The notes: generated by a model not told the origin, from the letters alone. 64,000 nucleotides of DNA from Aquabacterium sp. NJ1 (GCF_000768065.1 NZ_JRKM01000001.1:1550001-1614000); one strand, 5' to 3'. Positions 11,887 through 22,010 are shown, counted from the first letter of the stretch. Made by a program: numbers and translations.

Positions 11887-12846
11887 ATGGCAGGTGATTC
11901 GAAGAAGGTCCAGCCGATCATCATCAAGCGCATCAAGAAGGGTGGCCACGCTGCCCATGGTGGCGCCTGGAAAATCGCTTACGCCGACTTCGTGACCGCC
12001 ATGATGGCCTTCTTCCTGCTGATGTGGTTGCTGGGCTCCACGACAGAGGGTGACAAGAAGGGCATTGCCGATTACTTCAACTCGCCGCTCAAGGTCGCCT
12101 TCTTCGGCGGCTCGGGCGCGGGGGATGCAAGCTCCGTCATCAAGGGCGGCGGCAACAACCTCACCGAGTCTGTCGGCCAGATGAAGAAGGGCCGCACCAC
12201 CGAGGTCGCCATGGACAAGGCCCGCAAGAAGGCCATCCGCCAGGAACAAGCCAAGGCCGAGGCCGAGCGCCTGCGCGCCTTGAAGTCCAAAGTGGAAGAG
12301 GTGCTGGCCAATGACGACCGTCTGGCCAAGTACAAAAGCCAGATCCGCCTGGACCTCACCGCCGAGGGCCTGCGCATCCAGATCGTGGACGACCTCAACC
12401 GCCCCATGTTCGACAGCGGCTCGGCCGAGGTCAATGTCTACATGCGCGACATCCTGCGGGCCATTGGGCATGTGCTCGAAGAAGTCCCCAACAAGCTGAC
12501 CATCGAAGGCCACACCGATGCCAAGGCCTTCAGCTCGGGTGAACGCGGCTACAGCAACTGGGAGTTGTCTGCGGACCGGGCCAACGCTTCCAGGCGCGAG
12601 TTGATTGCCGGCGGCCTGCCGGGCAACAAGGTGCTGCGCGTACAGGGCCTGTCATCCAGCGTGCCCTACGAGAAGGACAACCCGGACAGCCCGATGAACC
12701 GGCGCATCAGCATCATCGTGATGAACCGGGAAGCCGAGGACCGCTTCTTCGATTCAGCCCGAGCGGAAGCCGTGCCGCCGGAAGCCGTGGATGGCGGCGA
12801 AGACGCCGATACAAAACCCTCAAGGCCGACTGACAGCGGTCGATAA
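11887..12846 (+). CDS. motB: Flagellar motor stator protein MotB
   Basis: MotB anchors the stator to peptidoglycan and carries the proton-binding aspartate. The 319-residue protein has a cytoplasmic N-terminus, a single transmembrane helix (about 32-50) with Asp34 in the YADFVTAMMAF motif, and an OmpA-like peptidoglycan-binding domain from about 190 to 285 with IEGHTDA. A lysine/glutamate-rich linker lies between. It follows motA directly and precedes cheY by 57 bp. Confidence 0.95.
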   Translation: MAGDSKKVQPIIIKRIKKGGHAAHGGAWKIAYADFVTAMMAFFLLMWLLGSTTEGDKKGIADYFNSPLKVAFFGGSGAGDASSVIKGGGNNLTESVGQMKKGRTTEVAMDKARKKAIRQEQAKAEAERLRALKSKVEEVLANDDRLAKYKSQIRLDLTAEGLRIQIVDDLNRPMFDSGSAEVNVYMRDILRAIGHVLEEVPNKLTIEGHTDAKAFSSGERGYSNWELSADRANASRRELIAGGLPGNKVLRVQGLSSSVPYEKDNPDSPMNRRISIIVMNREAEDRFFDSARAEAVPPEAVDGGEDADTKPSRPTDSGR

Positions 12847-12903
12847 GCCTCTAGCGAGTGCGGCATAACACTGGGCGCCGCCGATTTGAAACAAGGATGA
12901 GCC

Positions 12904-13302
12904 ATGAGCACCCCCGCAGACATGAAATTTCTCATCGTGGATGACTTCTCCACCATGCGCCGGATCGTCCGGGGCCTGCTCAAGGAGATTGGCTACAACA
13001 ATGCCGAAGAGGCCGAAGACGGCGCTGCTGCATTGAACATGCTGAAGAACACCAAGTTCGATTTCGTGGTCAGCGACATCAACATGCCCAACATGAATGG
13101 CTTCGAGCTGCTCAAGGCCATCAAGGCCGACGACACCCTCAAGCACCTGCCCGTGCTGATGGTGACGGCCGAAGCCCGCAAGGAAGACATCGTGCTGGCG
13201 GCCCAGACTGGCGCGGCCGGCTACATCGTCAAACCTTTCACCAAGGCCACCTTGGAAGAGAAGGTTCAAAAGATCATGCAGAAGCTGGCCACCACGGCCT
13301 GA
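12904..13302 (+). CDS. cheY: Chemotaxis response regulator CheY
   Basis: This 132-residue single-domain receiver binds FliM when phosphorylated and switches flagellar rotation. The acidic pair Asp13-Asp14, phospho-acceptor Asp58 ([12 protein letters not shown]), Thr88 and Lys110 (KPF) are all present. No output domain follows. The neighbours are motB and cheZ, so this copy acts on the motor. The CheA kinase must be encoded elsewhere. Confidence 0.95.
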   Translation: MSTPADMKFLIVDDFSTMRRIVRGLLKEIGYNNAEEAEDGAAALNMLKNTKFDFVVSDINMPNMNGFELLKAIKADDTLKHLPVLMVTAEARKEDIVLAAQTGAAGYIVKPFTKATLEEKVQKIMQKLATTA

Positions 13303-13316
13303 CCAGGGAGGTCATC

Positions 13317-13976
13317 ATGAAAATGGACCTTCCAGACAATATGCAGATGCCTGCCGCATCGCCCGAGATCTTTCAGCAGCTCGGCACCCTGACGCGGCAA
13401 CTGCATGACACGCTCAACATGCTGGGCGTGCTGCCCGGGCTCAAGAACACGGTCGATGACCTGCCCGATGCCCGCAGCCGCCTGAGCTACATCGCCACCA
13501 AGACGGCCGATGCGGCAGAGAAGGTGCTCAACCTGGTGGACACGGCCAAGGCCGACCAGGAGCACATTGCATCTGAAACCCGCAAGCTGGCCGCCCTGAT
13601 CACCGCCGACCCGGTCAAGGCCGTGGCCAGTGGTGCGGTGTTCAACTTCGTGCAGGACGTCGAGAAGGTCACGCACCGTGTGGACGGCCACCTGACCGAC
13701 ATCATGATGGCGCAGGACTTCCATGACCTGACCGGCCAGGTCGTGGCCAAGGTGGTGAAGCTGGCCAACGACCTGGAGTCGCAGCTGGTCAAGCTGCTGG
13801 TGCAGGCCGCACCACCCGAGCAAGCCCAGAAGGTGGAAGCCACCCTGACGGCCCACGGCCATGTCACCGTCGAAGAAGTGGTGCTGGAAGGCCCCGTGGT
13901 CGACACGACAGGCCGCTCCGACGTGGTGTCCAACCAGGGCGAGGTCGACGACCTGCTGGCCAGCCTGGGCTTCTGA
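13317..13976 (+). CDS. cheZ: CheY-P phosphatase CheZ
   Basis: CheZ dephosphorylates CheY-P and shortens the tumble signal. The 219-residue protein has the central catalytic segment MMAQDFHDLTGQVVAKVV, including the Asp/Gln pair used for hydrolysis. It ends in NQGEVDDLLASLGF, the C-terminal CheY-binding helix. The ATG is 14 bp after cheY, preceded by CAGGGAGG. The next gene is convergent, so cheZ ends this operon. Confidence 0.95.
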   Translation: MKMDLPDNMQMPAASPEIFQQLGTLTRQLHDTLNMLGVLPGLKNTVDDLPDARSRLSYIATKTADAAEKVLNLVDTAKADQEHIASETRKLAALITADPVKAVASGAVFNFVQDVEKVTHRVDGHLTDIMMAQDFHDLTGQVVAKVVKLANDLESQLVKLLVQAAPPEQAQKVEATLTAHGHVTVEEVVLEGPVVDTTGRSDVVSNQGEVDDLLASLGF

Positions 13977-14010
13977 TCCCTTGGCTCGCCAGCTTCTGCC
14001 TGCGCGAGGC

Positions 14011-14781
14011 TCAGCCCTGAGCGGCCATGGCCTCGCGTACCGCCGTCACCTGACGGCGTGACACCGACAACCACTCCATCGTCGGTGTGACCTGCACTGC
14101 CCAGGTCTCCCCCCCTTCCGCGTCGTCCGCACGCCGCTCCAGCGCCTTCATGGCCTGCCTGGACACCAGCGCATTACGGTGCACGCGGATGAAGCGCTCC
14201 CCCACCCGCCCTTCCAGCTCGGTCAGGGAATCGGCCAGCACATGGCTGTGCTCGGCCGTGCGCAAGGTGACGTACTTCTGCTCGGCCTTGAAATACAGGA
14301 TCTGCGACAAGGCGATGCGCTCCAGGCGGCCACGGTCCTGCACGATGAAGACCTCACCTTCACTCGCCTCGCTGGCAGGCTCGGGCGCGCGGGCAGCCTT
14401 GAGCTTGAGCACGCGGTCCAGCGTGGCGTTGAGCCGCTCCAGCCGTACGGGCTTGGTCAGGTAGTCTGCGGCAGCCAGATCAAAGGCCCGCAAGGCGTGC
14501 TCCGCATGCGCCGTCACGAAGGCCACGACCGGCGGCTGGTGCAGTTCACGCAGGCGGGCGGCCAGCACCATGCCGTCCAGCCCGGGCATCTGGATGTCCA
14601 GCAGCAGCATGTCGGGCGAGGTACCGGTCTTGTCCTGCTCCTGCAACCAGGCCAGGCCGTTCACCGACTCGCCGAATTCGGCCACCACCTCGTTGGCCAC
14701 GCTGGCCTGCGCCAGCAACGATTTGATGCGCAAACGCGCCAGGGGTTCGTCGTCAATGATGGCAACCTTGAGCGAACTCAT
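14011..14781 (-). CDS. algR: LytTR-family response regulator, AlgR-like
   Basis: This 256-residue regulator has an N-terminal receiver (Asp10/Asp11 and phospho-acceptor Asp62 in LLLDIQMPGLDG) and a C-terminal LytTR DNA-binding domain (about 145-250, including RVHRNALVS). It starts inside the stop of the sensor gene (ATGA overlap), so the two form one operon. The order algR-algZ next to argH is the same as in Pseudomonas, where AlgR controls the fimU-pilVWXY1E operon. A minor pilin operon is present at 32582. The orthology call rests on domain type and synteny. Confidence 0.75.
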   Translation of the reverse strand: MSSLKVAIIDDEPLARLRIKSLLAQASVANEVVAEFGESVNGLAWLQEQDKTGTSPDMLLLDIQMPGLDGMVLAARLRELHQPPVVAFVTAHAEHALRAFDLAAADYLTKPVRLERLNATLDRVLKLKAARAPEPASEASEGEVFIVQDRGRLERIALSQILYFKAEQKYVTLRTAEHSHVLADSLTELEGRVGERFIRVHRNALVSRQAMKALERRADDAEGGETWAVQVTPTMEWLSVSRRQVTAVREAMAAQG

Positions 14782-15950
14782 CGTGCAAGCTCCTTGCGTG
14801 GCATCGGCACGGCCACACGCACCACGTACACCGGCGGCTGACGCGCGTCACCGCTGGCTTGCAGGCCGGCTTCGAAGTCCGACTCCACATCGTGCATCAG
14901 TTTCAGGCGTTGGCGCACATTGCGCAAGGCGATGCCGTGGCCCGCCGTGGAGTGCGTGGGTGTTTCGGCGGGCACCGAGTTGCTCACCGTGAGCACCGCT
15001 CGGCCCGATTGCACCTTGGTGCGCACCACGATCCACCCGCCTTGGGGCGACGCCTCAATGCCGTGGCGCACCGCGTTTTCGACCAATGGCTGCAGGATCA
15101 GGGCCGGCACCTCGGCCCGGCCCGCGTCGTCATCGAGCTCCCAGCGCACGGTCACCCGATCGCCGAAACGCAGTTGCTCGATGCTCAGGTAGCGTTGGGC
15201 CAGGTCGATTTCGGCGTCCAGCGTCGTGCGCGTCGTAGGTGAAGCCAGCGCCTGGCGGAACAGCTCGGCCAGATCCTCCAGCACGGATTCGGCCCGCTGC
15301 GGGTCGATCTGCACCAGCGCAATGGCCGTGTTGAGCGTGTTGAACAGGAAATGCGGGCGGATACGGGCCTGCAGTTCGGCCAAGCGCGCCGACGCATGCG
15401 CCGGCAGCTCGCTGCGCGCGCGGTGCTTGAGCCAGGCCAGGCCCACGCAGGCCATGGCCGCGCCCGTCAACATGGGGGGCAGCTGCGGCCAGCCCCAAAC
15501 CATCTGCTGCCCGCTCAAGGCCAGGTCCAGCCAGGTCGACTGCCACTGCCCCAGCCCCGCGCACACCGCGCCCAATATCGCCGCAAAACCCCATTGCGCC
15601 GCATCACTGGCGCGTGTCAACCAGCGGCGTGAAGCACAGGCCACGATGAGCCACAATAAGCTGGCAGGCAAAGAAGCCACCATGGTCTGCGCCCAACGGG
15701 ATGCCGCATCCATGGGCGAGGCCGACTGGAACGACACCCCCAGCGCGACCACCAACTGCACCCCCATCACGACACGCAGCACCACGCCCACGTGGCACAC
15801 GTCAAACGGCGATGGCGGCAGCGGGCGCCCGGTTTCCGCCCCCGGCCCGAACTGGGTTGGCGCAAACTGGGTCGAGGTTTCCCACGCGGCGGGTTGTGAG
15901 GCCGGGCTGGCGCCGAAGGCCTTGGGCTCAGTAGAATCCATGGTTTGCAC
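14778..15950 (-). CDS. algZ: LytS/AlgZ-type sensor histidine kinase
   Basis: This 390-residue membrane sensor of the LytS/YehU class has a cytoplasmic N-terminus with FDVCHVGVVLRV, four predicted transmembrane segments between about 55 and 175, and a His_kinase domain with the phospho-acceptor His200 in RIRPHFLFNTLN. An ATPase domain with LVENAVRHGIEA and GHGIALRNVRQRL follows. The product should phosphorylate the regulator with which it overlaps. An alternative start three codons downstream (MDSTEPK) is equally possible. It is divergent from argH, as algZ is in Pseudomonas. The signal is unknown. Confidence 0.8.
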   Translation of the reverse strand: MQTMDSTEPKAFGASPASQPAAWETSTQFAPTQFGPGAETGRPLPPSPFDVCHVGVVLRVVMGVQLVVALGVSFQSASPMDAASRWAQTMVASLPASLLWLIVACASRRWLTRASDAAQWGFAAILGAVCAGLGQWQSTWLDLALSGQQMVWGWPQLPPMLTGAAMACVGLAWLKHRARSELPAHASARLAELQARIRPHFLFNTLNTAIALVQIDPQRAESVLEDLAELFRQALASPTTRTTLDAEIDLAQRYLSIEQLRFGDRVTVRWELDDDAGRAEVPALILQPLVENAVRHGIEASPQGGWIVVRTKVQSGRAVLTVSNSVPAETPTHSTAGHGIALRNVRQRLKLMHDVESDFEAGLQASGDARQPPVYVVRVAVPMPRKELAR

Positions 15951-16033
15951 ATTCTGCGCGAAGAGCGCGATGCCGGGCCGCCGTGGGATCCAATTGATGG
16001 CCCACTGATGGCCGCATCCCAGGACACCAACCC

Positions 16034-17449
16034 ATGAGCACCAACCAACTCGACAAGAAGTCCCAGGCCTGGTCGGCCCTGTTTTCAGAGCCGATGAGCG
16101 AGCTGGTCAAGCGCTACACCGCCAGCGTCTTCTTCGACAAGCGCCTTTGGCAGGCCGACATCCAGGGCTCGCTGGCCCACGCCGAGATGCTCCACGCGCA
16201 GGGTCTGCTGTCCGCCGATGACTGGGCGTCCATCCAGAAGGGCATGGCCCAGATCACCGCCGAGATCGAATCCGGCGCCTTCGAGTGGAAGCTCGACCTG
16301 GAAGACGTGCACCTCAACATCGAAGCCCGCCTGACCCAGCTGGTGGGTGACGCCGGCAAGCGCCTGCACACCGGCCGCTCGCGCAACGACCAGGTCGCCA
16401 CCGACGTGCGCCTGTGGCTGCGCGGTGAAATCGACGAAATCGGCCTGCTGCTGATTGCTTTGCAAAAGGCCCTGGTGGACGTGGCCGAGCAGAACGCCGA
16501 GACCATCCTGCCCGGCTTCACCCACCTGCAAGTGGCCCAGCCCGTGGCCTTCGGCCACCACCTGCTGGCCTATGTGGAAATGTTCGCCCGCGACGCCGAA
16601 CGCATGCTCGACCTGCGCAAGCGCGTGAACCGCCTGCCGCTGGGCTCGGCCGCCCTGGCCGGCACCAGCTACCCGCTGGACCGCGAGCGCGTGGCGCGCA
16701 CCCTGGGCATGGTGGACGAAGCCGGCCTGCCCGCCGTCTGCCAGAACAGCCTGGACGGCGTCTCCGACCGCGACTTCGCCATCGAGTTCACCTCGGCCGC
16801 TTCGCTGCTGATGGTGCACGTCTCGCGCCTGAGCGAAGAGCTGATCCTGTGGATGAGCCAGAGCTTCGGTTTCATCGACCTGGCCGACCGTTTCTGCACG
16901 GGCTCGTCGATCATGCCCCAGAAGAAGAACCCCGACGTGCCCGAACTGGCGCGCGGCAAGACCGGCCGCGTGGTGGGCCACCTGATGGGCCTGATCACCC
17001 TGATGAAGGGCCAGCCCCTGGCCTACAACAAGGACAACCAGGAAGACAAGGAACCCTTGTTCGACACCGTGGACACCTTGAAGGACACCCTGCGCATCTT
17101 CGCCGAGATGGCCGCCGGCATCACCGTCAAGCCCGAAGCCATGGAGCGCGCCGCCAAGAAGGGCTACGCCACCGCCACCGACCTGGCCGACTATCTGGTC
17201 AAGAAGGGCCTGCCCTTCCGCGATGCGCACGAAGTGGTGGCCCATGCCGTCAAGGATGCAATTGCTGCAGGCGTGGACCTCTCCGAGCTGCCGCTGGACA
17301 AGCTCAAGGGCTACAACGCAGCCATCGAGCAGGACGTGTACGAGGTGCTCAGCCTGCGTGGCTCGCTGAACGCCCGCAACACGCTGGGCGGTACGGCACC
17401 GGCTCAGGTGCGTGCGCAGGTGGCGCGCCACAGGGCGCGTCTGGGCTGA
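16034..17449 (+). CDS. argH: Argininosuccinate lyase
   Basis: This is the last enzyme of arginine synthesis, cleaving argininosuccinate to arginine and fumarate. The 471-residue length is normal. The fumarase/aspartase-superfamily signature [11 protein letters not shown] lies at 290-300, the HTGRSRND motif at 112-119 and the catalytic His in GFTHLQ near 164. The gene stands alone and is followed by a terminator. A second arginine gene, argC, lies at 57820-58857 but is not linked. Confidence 0.97.
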   Translation: MSTNQLDKKSQAWSALFSEPMSELVKRYTASVFFDKRLWQADIQGSLAHAEMLHAQGLLSADDWASIQKGMAQITAEIESGAFEWKLDLEDVHLNIEARLTQLVGDAGKRLHTGRSRNDQVATDVRLWLRGEIDEIGLLLIALQKALVDVAEQNAETILPGFTHLQVAQPVAFGHHLLAYVEMFARDAERMLDLRKRVNRLPLGSAALAGTSYPLDRERVARTLGMVDEAGLPAVCQNSLDGVSDRDFAIEFTSAASLLMVHVSRLSEELILWMSQSFGFIDLADRFCTGSSIMPQKKNPDVPELARGKTGRVVGHLMGLITLMKGQPLAYNKDNQEDKEPLFDTVDTLKDTLRIFAEMAAGITVKPEAMERAAKKGYATATDLADYLVKKGLPFRDAHEVVAHAVKDAIAAGVDLSELPLDKLKGYNAAIEQDVYEVLSLRGSLNARNTLGGTAPAQVRAQVARHRARLG

Positions 17450-17481
17450 AGCAGCTTCCGGTCGCCTGACCGCCCATGACA

Positions 17482-17516
17482 AAGGCCGTGCGGCACATGC
17501 CCACGGCCTTTTCCTT
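17482..17516 (+). terminator. Terminator between argH and gtrA-like gene
   Basis: AAGGCCGTG pairs with CACGGCCTT across an 11-nt loop and is followed by TTCCTTTTG. The genes on both sides converge here, and the A/T flanks could allow action in both directions. Confidence 0.75.
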
Positions 17517-17520
17517 TTGC

Positions 17521-17928
17521 TCAGCCCCTGGCGCCCTTCATGATGCGGCGGGCAGACAGGTAATTGAACACCAGGCCCACCAGGCTGCCGATGGCCACGC
17601 CCCAGGCAGGCTGCGTGCGCACGGCCTCAAAAGCCTGCAGGCTGGCGGCATACGCGCCGTAGTTGATCGCCCCACCCACCAACATCGAGGACAGGTAGCT
17701 CAGGTACTCCTTGAGCACGCTGCCCTCCTTGGGACCACGGAAGGTGATGTTGCGGTTGAACAGCCAGGTGAAGGTCGCCGCGGCCAGGAAGGACACCGCC
17801 CGCCCGCCGTAGTTGCCCAGCCACGGGCGACTGAGCGCCAGCACGCCGATGTCAACGAACAGCGCCAGGCCACCGGACACACAGAACAGGATCAAAGACC
17901 GGAAACGCTGCAGCAAGGCGAACCTCAT
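17521..17928 (-). CDS. GtrA-family membrane protein
   Basis: This 135-residue protein has four hydrophobic helices (about 14-32, 43-58, 75-95, 106-125), the plan of the GtrA family. Relatives are thought to flip polyprenyl-linked sugars for O-antigen glucosylation or other surface polymers. The start at 17928 gives MRFALLQRFRSLILFCVSGGL; positively charged ends flank the helices and NRNITFRG lies mid-protein, as is usual. No glycosyltransferase is adjacent, so its partner is unknown. Confidence 0.85.
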   Translation of the reverse strand: MRFALLQRFRSLILFCVSGGLALFVDIGVLALSRPWLGNYGGRAVSFLAAATFTWLFNRNITFRGPKEGSVLKEYLSYLSSMLVGGAINYGAYAASLQAFEAVRTQPAWGVAIGSLVGLVFNYLSARRIMKGARG

Positions 17929-18070
17929 GGTGAAACGGCCGCCATCTTAGCCCGCCCTGCGTGCCGCTTGCGCCAGCGCAAAGCACCCAAGGACGCCAAC
18001 CGGTACGCTCGCTCCTCATTGATCCGCGGCCGCCCCGAGCCGCTGGTTCAACTTTGAGGAACCCACTGCC

Positions 18071-18574
18071 ATGTCCACCCTTGTCTGGTCCGAAGCCCTG
18101 TCCTTGTCCATGCCCGTGATGGACACCACTCATCAGGAATTCGTGGACCTGCTGGCCGAAGTCGAAGCAGCGGACGACGCTTCACTGCTGGCCAAATGGC
18201 AGACCCTCATCGACCACACCGACGAGCACTTCGCCCGCGAAGACAAGTGGATGCTGGACACTGGTTTTGCCCCGGCCAACTGCCACAGCTCGCAACACGC
18301 GGTGGTGCTCAAGGTGCTGCGAGAAGGCGCTGAACGCGGCGCGGCCGGTGACCTGGCCCCGATCCGCCAGATGGCGCACGAGCTGACCATCTGGTTCCCG
18401 CATCATGCGCAGAACATGGACTTCGGCCTGGCCCTGCACCTCAAGAGCATGGGCTACGACCCGGAGACTGGCCAGCTCAGCAACCCGGAGAAGCTGCCTG
18501 AGCAGGCCATCTCGGGGTGTGGTGGCAGTTGCAGCACTGACAGCGAAGCCACCACAGCGGCCGAGGCCCAATAA
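18071..18574 (+). CDS. Bacteriohemerythrin-like oxygen-binding protein
   Basis: This 167-residue hemerythrin-fold protein binds O2 at a non-haem di-iron site. The ligand pattern is visible: His21 (TTHQEF), His53 and Glu57 (HFAREDKWM), His72/His76 (CHSSQH), then HH at 111-112 and Asp117 (HHAQNMD). A C-terminal tail of about 35 residues with GCGGSCS is unusual; its two cysteines could bind metal or be redox active. Single-domain forms like this may deliver oxygen to or sense it for membrane enzymes. It is transcribed alone. Confidence 0.88.
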   Translation: MSTLVWSEALSLSMPVMDTTHQEFVDLLAEVEAADDASLLAKWQTLIDHTDEHFAREDKWMLDTGFAPANCHSSQHAVVLKVLREGAERGAAGDLAPIRQMAHELTIWFPHHAQNMDFGLALHLKSMGYDPETGQLSNPEKLPEQAISGCGGSCSTDSEATTAAEAQ

Positions 18575-18587
18575 GGCCGGATGGAAA

Positions 18588-18612
18588 AAGCCCTCTTGCG
18601 AGGGCTTCTTCT
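18588..18612 (+). terminator. Bidirectional terminator between hemerythrin gene and dxs
   Basis: AAGCCCTC/GAGGGCTT form an 8-bp perfect stem around TTGC. The + strand continues with CTTCTTT and the - strand with TTTTTCC, so both converging genes can end here. Confidence 0.8.
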
Positions 18613-18647
18613 TTGCCACCAAGGTGGCCACGTCAATGCGGGTGGGT

Positions 18648-20543
18648 TCAGCCCCTGGCCGCCAGCCGCTCACGCACCGACTGCTCGATCCCTGCGGCAT
18701 CCAGCCCGCACATCGCCAGCAGCTTGCTTGGCTCGCCATGCTCGACGAACTGATCGGGCAGGCCCAACATCATCATGGGTTTGCAAAGGCCGGCAGCCGC
18801 CAGGGCTTCGGCCACGGCAGCACCAGCGCCACCTTGCACACAGCCTTCTTCCACCGTCACCAGCAGGTCGTGATCCTTGGCCAATTGGGCCACCAGCTCG
18901 GTGTCCAGTGGCTTGATGAAGCGCATATTGGCCACGGTGGCGCCCAATGCCGCACCGGCCTTCAAGGCAGGCTGCAGCAAGGTGCCAAAGGCGAGGATGG
19001 CCACGCGTTGCCCGGCGGCCGTCTGCGTGCCTTGCAGGCGCACTTCGCCCTTGCCCCAGGGCATGGCGTCCAGGCTCGTGGGCACGGGCACACCAGCACC
19101 CGCGCCACGCGGGTAACGCACGGCCACCGGGTGGTTCTGCGCATAGGCCGCGCTCAAGGCCTGGCGGCACTCGGCCTCATCGGCCGGTGCGAGCACGCTC
19201 ATATTGGGAATGCAGCGCACGAAGGCGATATCGAACGCGCCCATGTGCGTCGCACCATCGGCCCCCACGATGCCGGCGCGGTCCAGTGCGAACACCACGG
19301 GCAGGTTCTGGATGGCCACGTCGTGGATCAGCTGATCGTAGGCGCGCTGCAGGAAGGTCGAGTAGATCGCCACCACGGGCTTGAGGCCCTCGCAGGCCAG
19401 GCCGCCCGCAAAGGTCACGGCGTGCTGCTCGGCAATGCCCACATCGAAGTAGCGGCCCGGGTACTTCTGGTGGAACTCCACCATGCCCGAGCCTTCGCGC
19501 ATGGCCGGTGTGATGCCCACCAGGCGCGGGTCGGCTGCGGCCATGTCGCACAACCATTGGCCGAACACCTGCGTGAACGTGGGCTTGGGTGGCTCGGCCG
19601 TGGCGGGCGCCTTGACCAGGCCCACAGCCGGGTCGAACTTGCCCGGCCCGTGGTACGCGATCGGGTCGGCCTCGGCCAGCTTGTAGCCATAGCCCTTCTT
19701 GGTCACCACGTGCAGGAACTGCGGGCCACCCAGGTCACGCAGGTTTTCCAGCGTGGGGATGAGCGAGTCCAGATCGTGGCCATCAATGGGGCCCACGTAG
19801 TTGAAGCCGAACTCCTCGAAGATGGTGGCCGGCACCACCATGCCCTTGGCGTGCTCTTCCAGCTTCTTGGCCAGCTCGAACAGGGGCGGCGCATTGCGCA
19901 GCATCTGCTTGGCACTCTCACGCGCCGCCGTGTAGAAACGGCCTGACATCAATCTGGCCAGGTAGCGGTTCAGTGCACCCACGGGCGGCGAGATCGACAT
20001 GTCGTTGTCGTTGAGCACGACCAGCACATCGGCCATCTTGCCGGCATGCGGTACGCCCGCGTTGTTCAGCGCCTCGAAGGCCATGCCCGCGGTCATGGCG
20101 CCGTCACCGATGATGGCCACGGACTTGCGGGCCTCGCCACGCAATTGCGCGCCCAGGGCCATGCCCAGTGCGGCCGAGATCGAGGTGGACGAGTGGGCGG
20201 TACCGAAGGTGTCGTACTCGCTCTCATCGCGGCGCGGGAAGCCGCTCATGCCGCCCAGTTGGCGCAGCGTGGCCATGCGGTCGCGGCGGCCGGTCAGGAT
20301 CTTGTGCGGATAGGTCTGGTGGCCCACGTCCCACACCAGGCGGTCGTCCGGCGTGTTGAACACATAGTGCAGCGCGATGGTCAGCTCGACCGTCCCCAGG
20401 TTGGATGACAAGTGGCCACCCGTGCGCGACACGCTGTGCAACAGGTAGTCACGCAGTTCGTACGCCAGCTGTTTGAGCTCGGACCGGGACAGGTGCCGGA
20501 TATCGGCAGGCTTGTCGATCCTGGACAGCAGGGGGTAGCTCAT
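18648..20543 (-). CDS. dxs: 1-deoxy-D-xylulose-5-phosphate synthase
   Basis: This thiamine-diphosphate enzyme condenses pyruvate and glyceraldehyde 3-phosphate, the first step of the MEP isoprenoid pathway. The 631-residue length is normal. The N-terminus reads [19 protein letters not shown]. The ThDP motif [18 protein letters not shown] with NDNDMSI is present, and the transketolase C-terminal half has [18 protein letters not shown]. The gene ends a xseB-ispA-dxs operon, with 31 bp between ispA and dxs. Confidence 0.97.
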   Translation of the reverse strand: MSYPLLSRIDKPADIRHLSRSELKQLAYELRDYLLHSVSRTGGHLSSNLGTVELTIALHYVFNTPDDRLVWDVGHQTYPHKILTGRRDRMATLRQLGGMSGFPRRDESEYDTFGTAHSSTSISAALGMALGAQLRGEARKSVAIIGDGAMTAGMAFEALNNAGVPHAGKMADVLVVLNDNDMSISPPVGALNRYLARLMSGRFYTAARESAKQMLRNAPPLFELAKKLEEHAKGMVVPATIFEEFGFNYVGPIDGHDLDSLIPTLENLRDLGGPQFLHVVTKKGYGYKLAEADPIAYHGPGKFDPAVGLVKAPATAEPPKPTFTQVFGQWLCDMAAADPRLVGITPAMREGSGMVEFHQKYPGRYFDVGIAEQHAVTFAGGLACEGLKPVVAIYSTFLQRAYDQLIHDVAIQNLPVVFALDRAGIVGADGATHMGAFDIAFVRCIPNMSVLAPADEAECRQALSAAYAQNHPVAVRYPRGAGAGVPVPTSLDAMPWGKGEVRLQGTQTAAGQRVAILAFGTLLQPALKAGAALGATVANMRFIKPLDTELVAQLAKDHDLLVTVEEGCVQGGAGAAVAEALAAAGLCKPMMMLGLPDQFVEHGEPSKLLAMCGLDAAGIEQSVRERLAARG

Positions 20544-20574
20544 ATTGGGGCGTCCTTGGGTGGAATACTTGTTA

Positions 20575-21501
20575 TCAGTGATCGCGGTGCACGATGCGCT
20601 CGGCCAACGCGGCCAGCGCTGCCGTCGCCTGGGTACTCAGGCCGCTGCGGGCCAGGGCCGCCAGCGACTGCTGAAGCAGGCCAGCCGCTTCGTCGCGGGC
20701 GCCTTGCAGGCCCAGCAGGCTCACATAAGTAGGTTTGTTGGCGTCGGCGTCCTTGCCGGCCGTCTTGCCCAGGACTTCGGAGCCCTGGGTCGTGTCCAGC
20801 ACATCATCGACGATCTGGAAGGCCAGGCCCATGGCATGGCCATAGTCGGTCAGGGCCTGCCAGGCCGAGCTGTCAGGTGCCAGGCCGCCGCAGGCTGCGC
20901 CCATCTGCACACTGGCGCGCAGCAGGGCGCCGGTCTTGCGCTGGTGCATGTCACGCAGGGTGGCCTCGTCGAGCGACTGGCCCACGCTGGCCAGGTCAAT
21001 GGCCTGGCCACCGGCCATGCCGGCCTGGCCTGAGGCACGCGCCAGCAATCGACACAAGCGAGCCTGCAAGGCCGGTGCCACCCCGGCACCTTCGCCCGCG
21101 TCGGGCGTCAGCACCTCGAAAGCCAGCGCCTGCATGGCGTCGCCAGCCAGCATGGCCTGCGCCTCGCCGAACTGAACATGCACCGTGGGCTTGCCCCGGC
21201 GCAGCACGTCGTTGTCCATGCAGGGCATGTCGTCATGCACCAGCGAATAGGCATGAATCAGCTCGACCGCACAGGCTGCGCGCAAGGCGGCTTCAGCCCC
21301 CGCAGGTGTGGCACACGCGCCAGCGGCCTCGGCCGCGGCCTGAACCAGCAGCGCGCGCAGGCGCTTGCCGCCATCCAGCACGCCATAACGCATGGCATCC
21401 CCCAGGCCGGCGGGCGCCGAGTCTGGCACCCAATCACTCAGGGCCGATTCCACACGGGCCAGCACCTGGGCCGACCAGTCCTTGAACACATCAGGGGGCA
21501 T
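20575..21501 (-). CDS. ispA: Farnesyl (polyprenyl) diphosphate synthase
   Basis: This enzyme condenses isopentenyl diphosphate with allylic diphosphates to farnesyl diphosphate. Its 308 residues include the first Asp-rich motif DDMPCMDND with GKPTVH after it, and the second motif [17 protein letters not shown] near the N-terminus binds diphosphate. Its ATG overlaps the xseB stop as TGATG, so translation is coupled. With dxs it supplies precursors for ubiquinone and undecaprenyl phosphate. Confidence 0.95.
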   Translation of the reverse strand: MPPDVFKDWSAQVLARVESALSDWVPDSAPAGLGDAMRYGVLDGGKRLRALLVQAAAEAAGACATPAGAEAALRAACAVELIHAYSLVHDDMPCMDNDVLRRGKPTVHVQFGEAQAMLAGDAMQALAFEVLTPDAGEGAGVAPALQARLCRLLARASGQAGMAGGQAIDLASVGQSLDEATLRDMHQRKTGALLRASVQMGAACGGLAPDSSAWQALTDYGHAMGLAFQIVDDVLDTTQGSEVLGKTAGKDADANKPTYVSLLGLQGARDEAAGLLQQSLAALARSGLSTQATAALAALAERIVHRDH

Positions 21502-21758
21502 CAGGCAGCATCCCAGGGTTTGAGTTGCCCGTCTTCCAGCAGCTTGACTTGCTCCTCGACCGCCTCCAGGCGTGTCCGGCAGAACTGCAACAGCTGGGCC
21601 CCGCGCTGGTAGCTGGCCAGCAGTTGCTCCAGCGGCAAGGCACCCGCCTCCATCTGGCCGACGAGTTGCTCCAGCTCGGCCAGCGCATCTTCATAGCTGG
21701 CGGGCAAGGGGGGGCTGCTGTCCGGGGTGGCTGCGGTTGGTTTGGCGGTTCTGGCCAT
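21501..21758 (-). CDS. xseB: Exodeoxyribonuclease VII small subunit
   Basis: This small subunit of the single-strand nuclease Exo VII has 85 residues from the ATG at 21758; longer in-frame starts upstream read through unconserved sequence. The core [33 protein letters not shown] is split here only by description: [13 protein letters not shown] lies near 21-33 and [13 protein letters not shown] near 41-53. It is the first gene of xseB-ispA-dxs, an order seen widely in proteobacteria. xseA is elsewhere. Confidence 0.93.
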   Translation of the reverse strand: MARTAKPTAATPDSSPPLPASYEDALAELEQLVGQMEAGALPLEQLLASYQRGAQLLQFCRTRLEAVEEQVKLLEDGQLKPWDAA

Positions 21759-21946
21759 GCGTGTCGCTTGATGTGTCGCTTGATGGATCGCCTGAGGCCA
21801 CCGAGGGTGGGCAAGAATGCGGGCAAACGCGTATTCTATTTCCTGCCGCCGCGCTTGCGCTCGCTGCCTGAGGTGAAGCCCCCTGGGTGACAGCCCCCCG
21901 GTCTGGGTGGCCGCCCTCACCTTTTGACCTGCCACGGCACCCGGGA

Positions 21947-21976
21947 TTGGCCCCCGCTCCCCCCTGAGGGTACAAT
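21947..21976 (+). promoter_or_regulatory. Probable promoter of the Rieske oxygenase gene
   Basis: TTGGCC (21947-21952) and TACAAT (21971-21976) are 18 bp apart. The 5' leader to the gene would be about 190 nt and contains the hairpin/T-run at 22011-22047. The 415 bp between xseB and the oxygenase gene (21759-22173) hold nothing else recognisable. Confidence 0.5.
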
Positions 21977-22010
21977 TTCGGGCTTTCCCGCACACAACCT
22001 GTACATGACC

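Noticed and set aside
16085..17482. 465-codon reverse frame opposite argH
   Set aside because: Antisense shadow of a well-conserved enzyme gene with the usual composition artefact.
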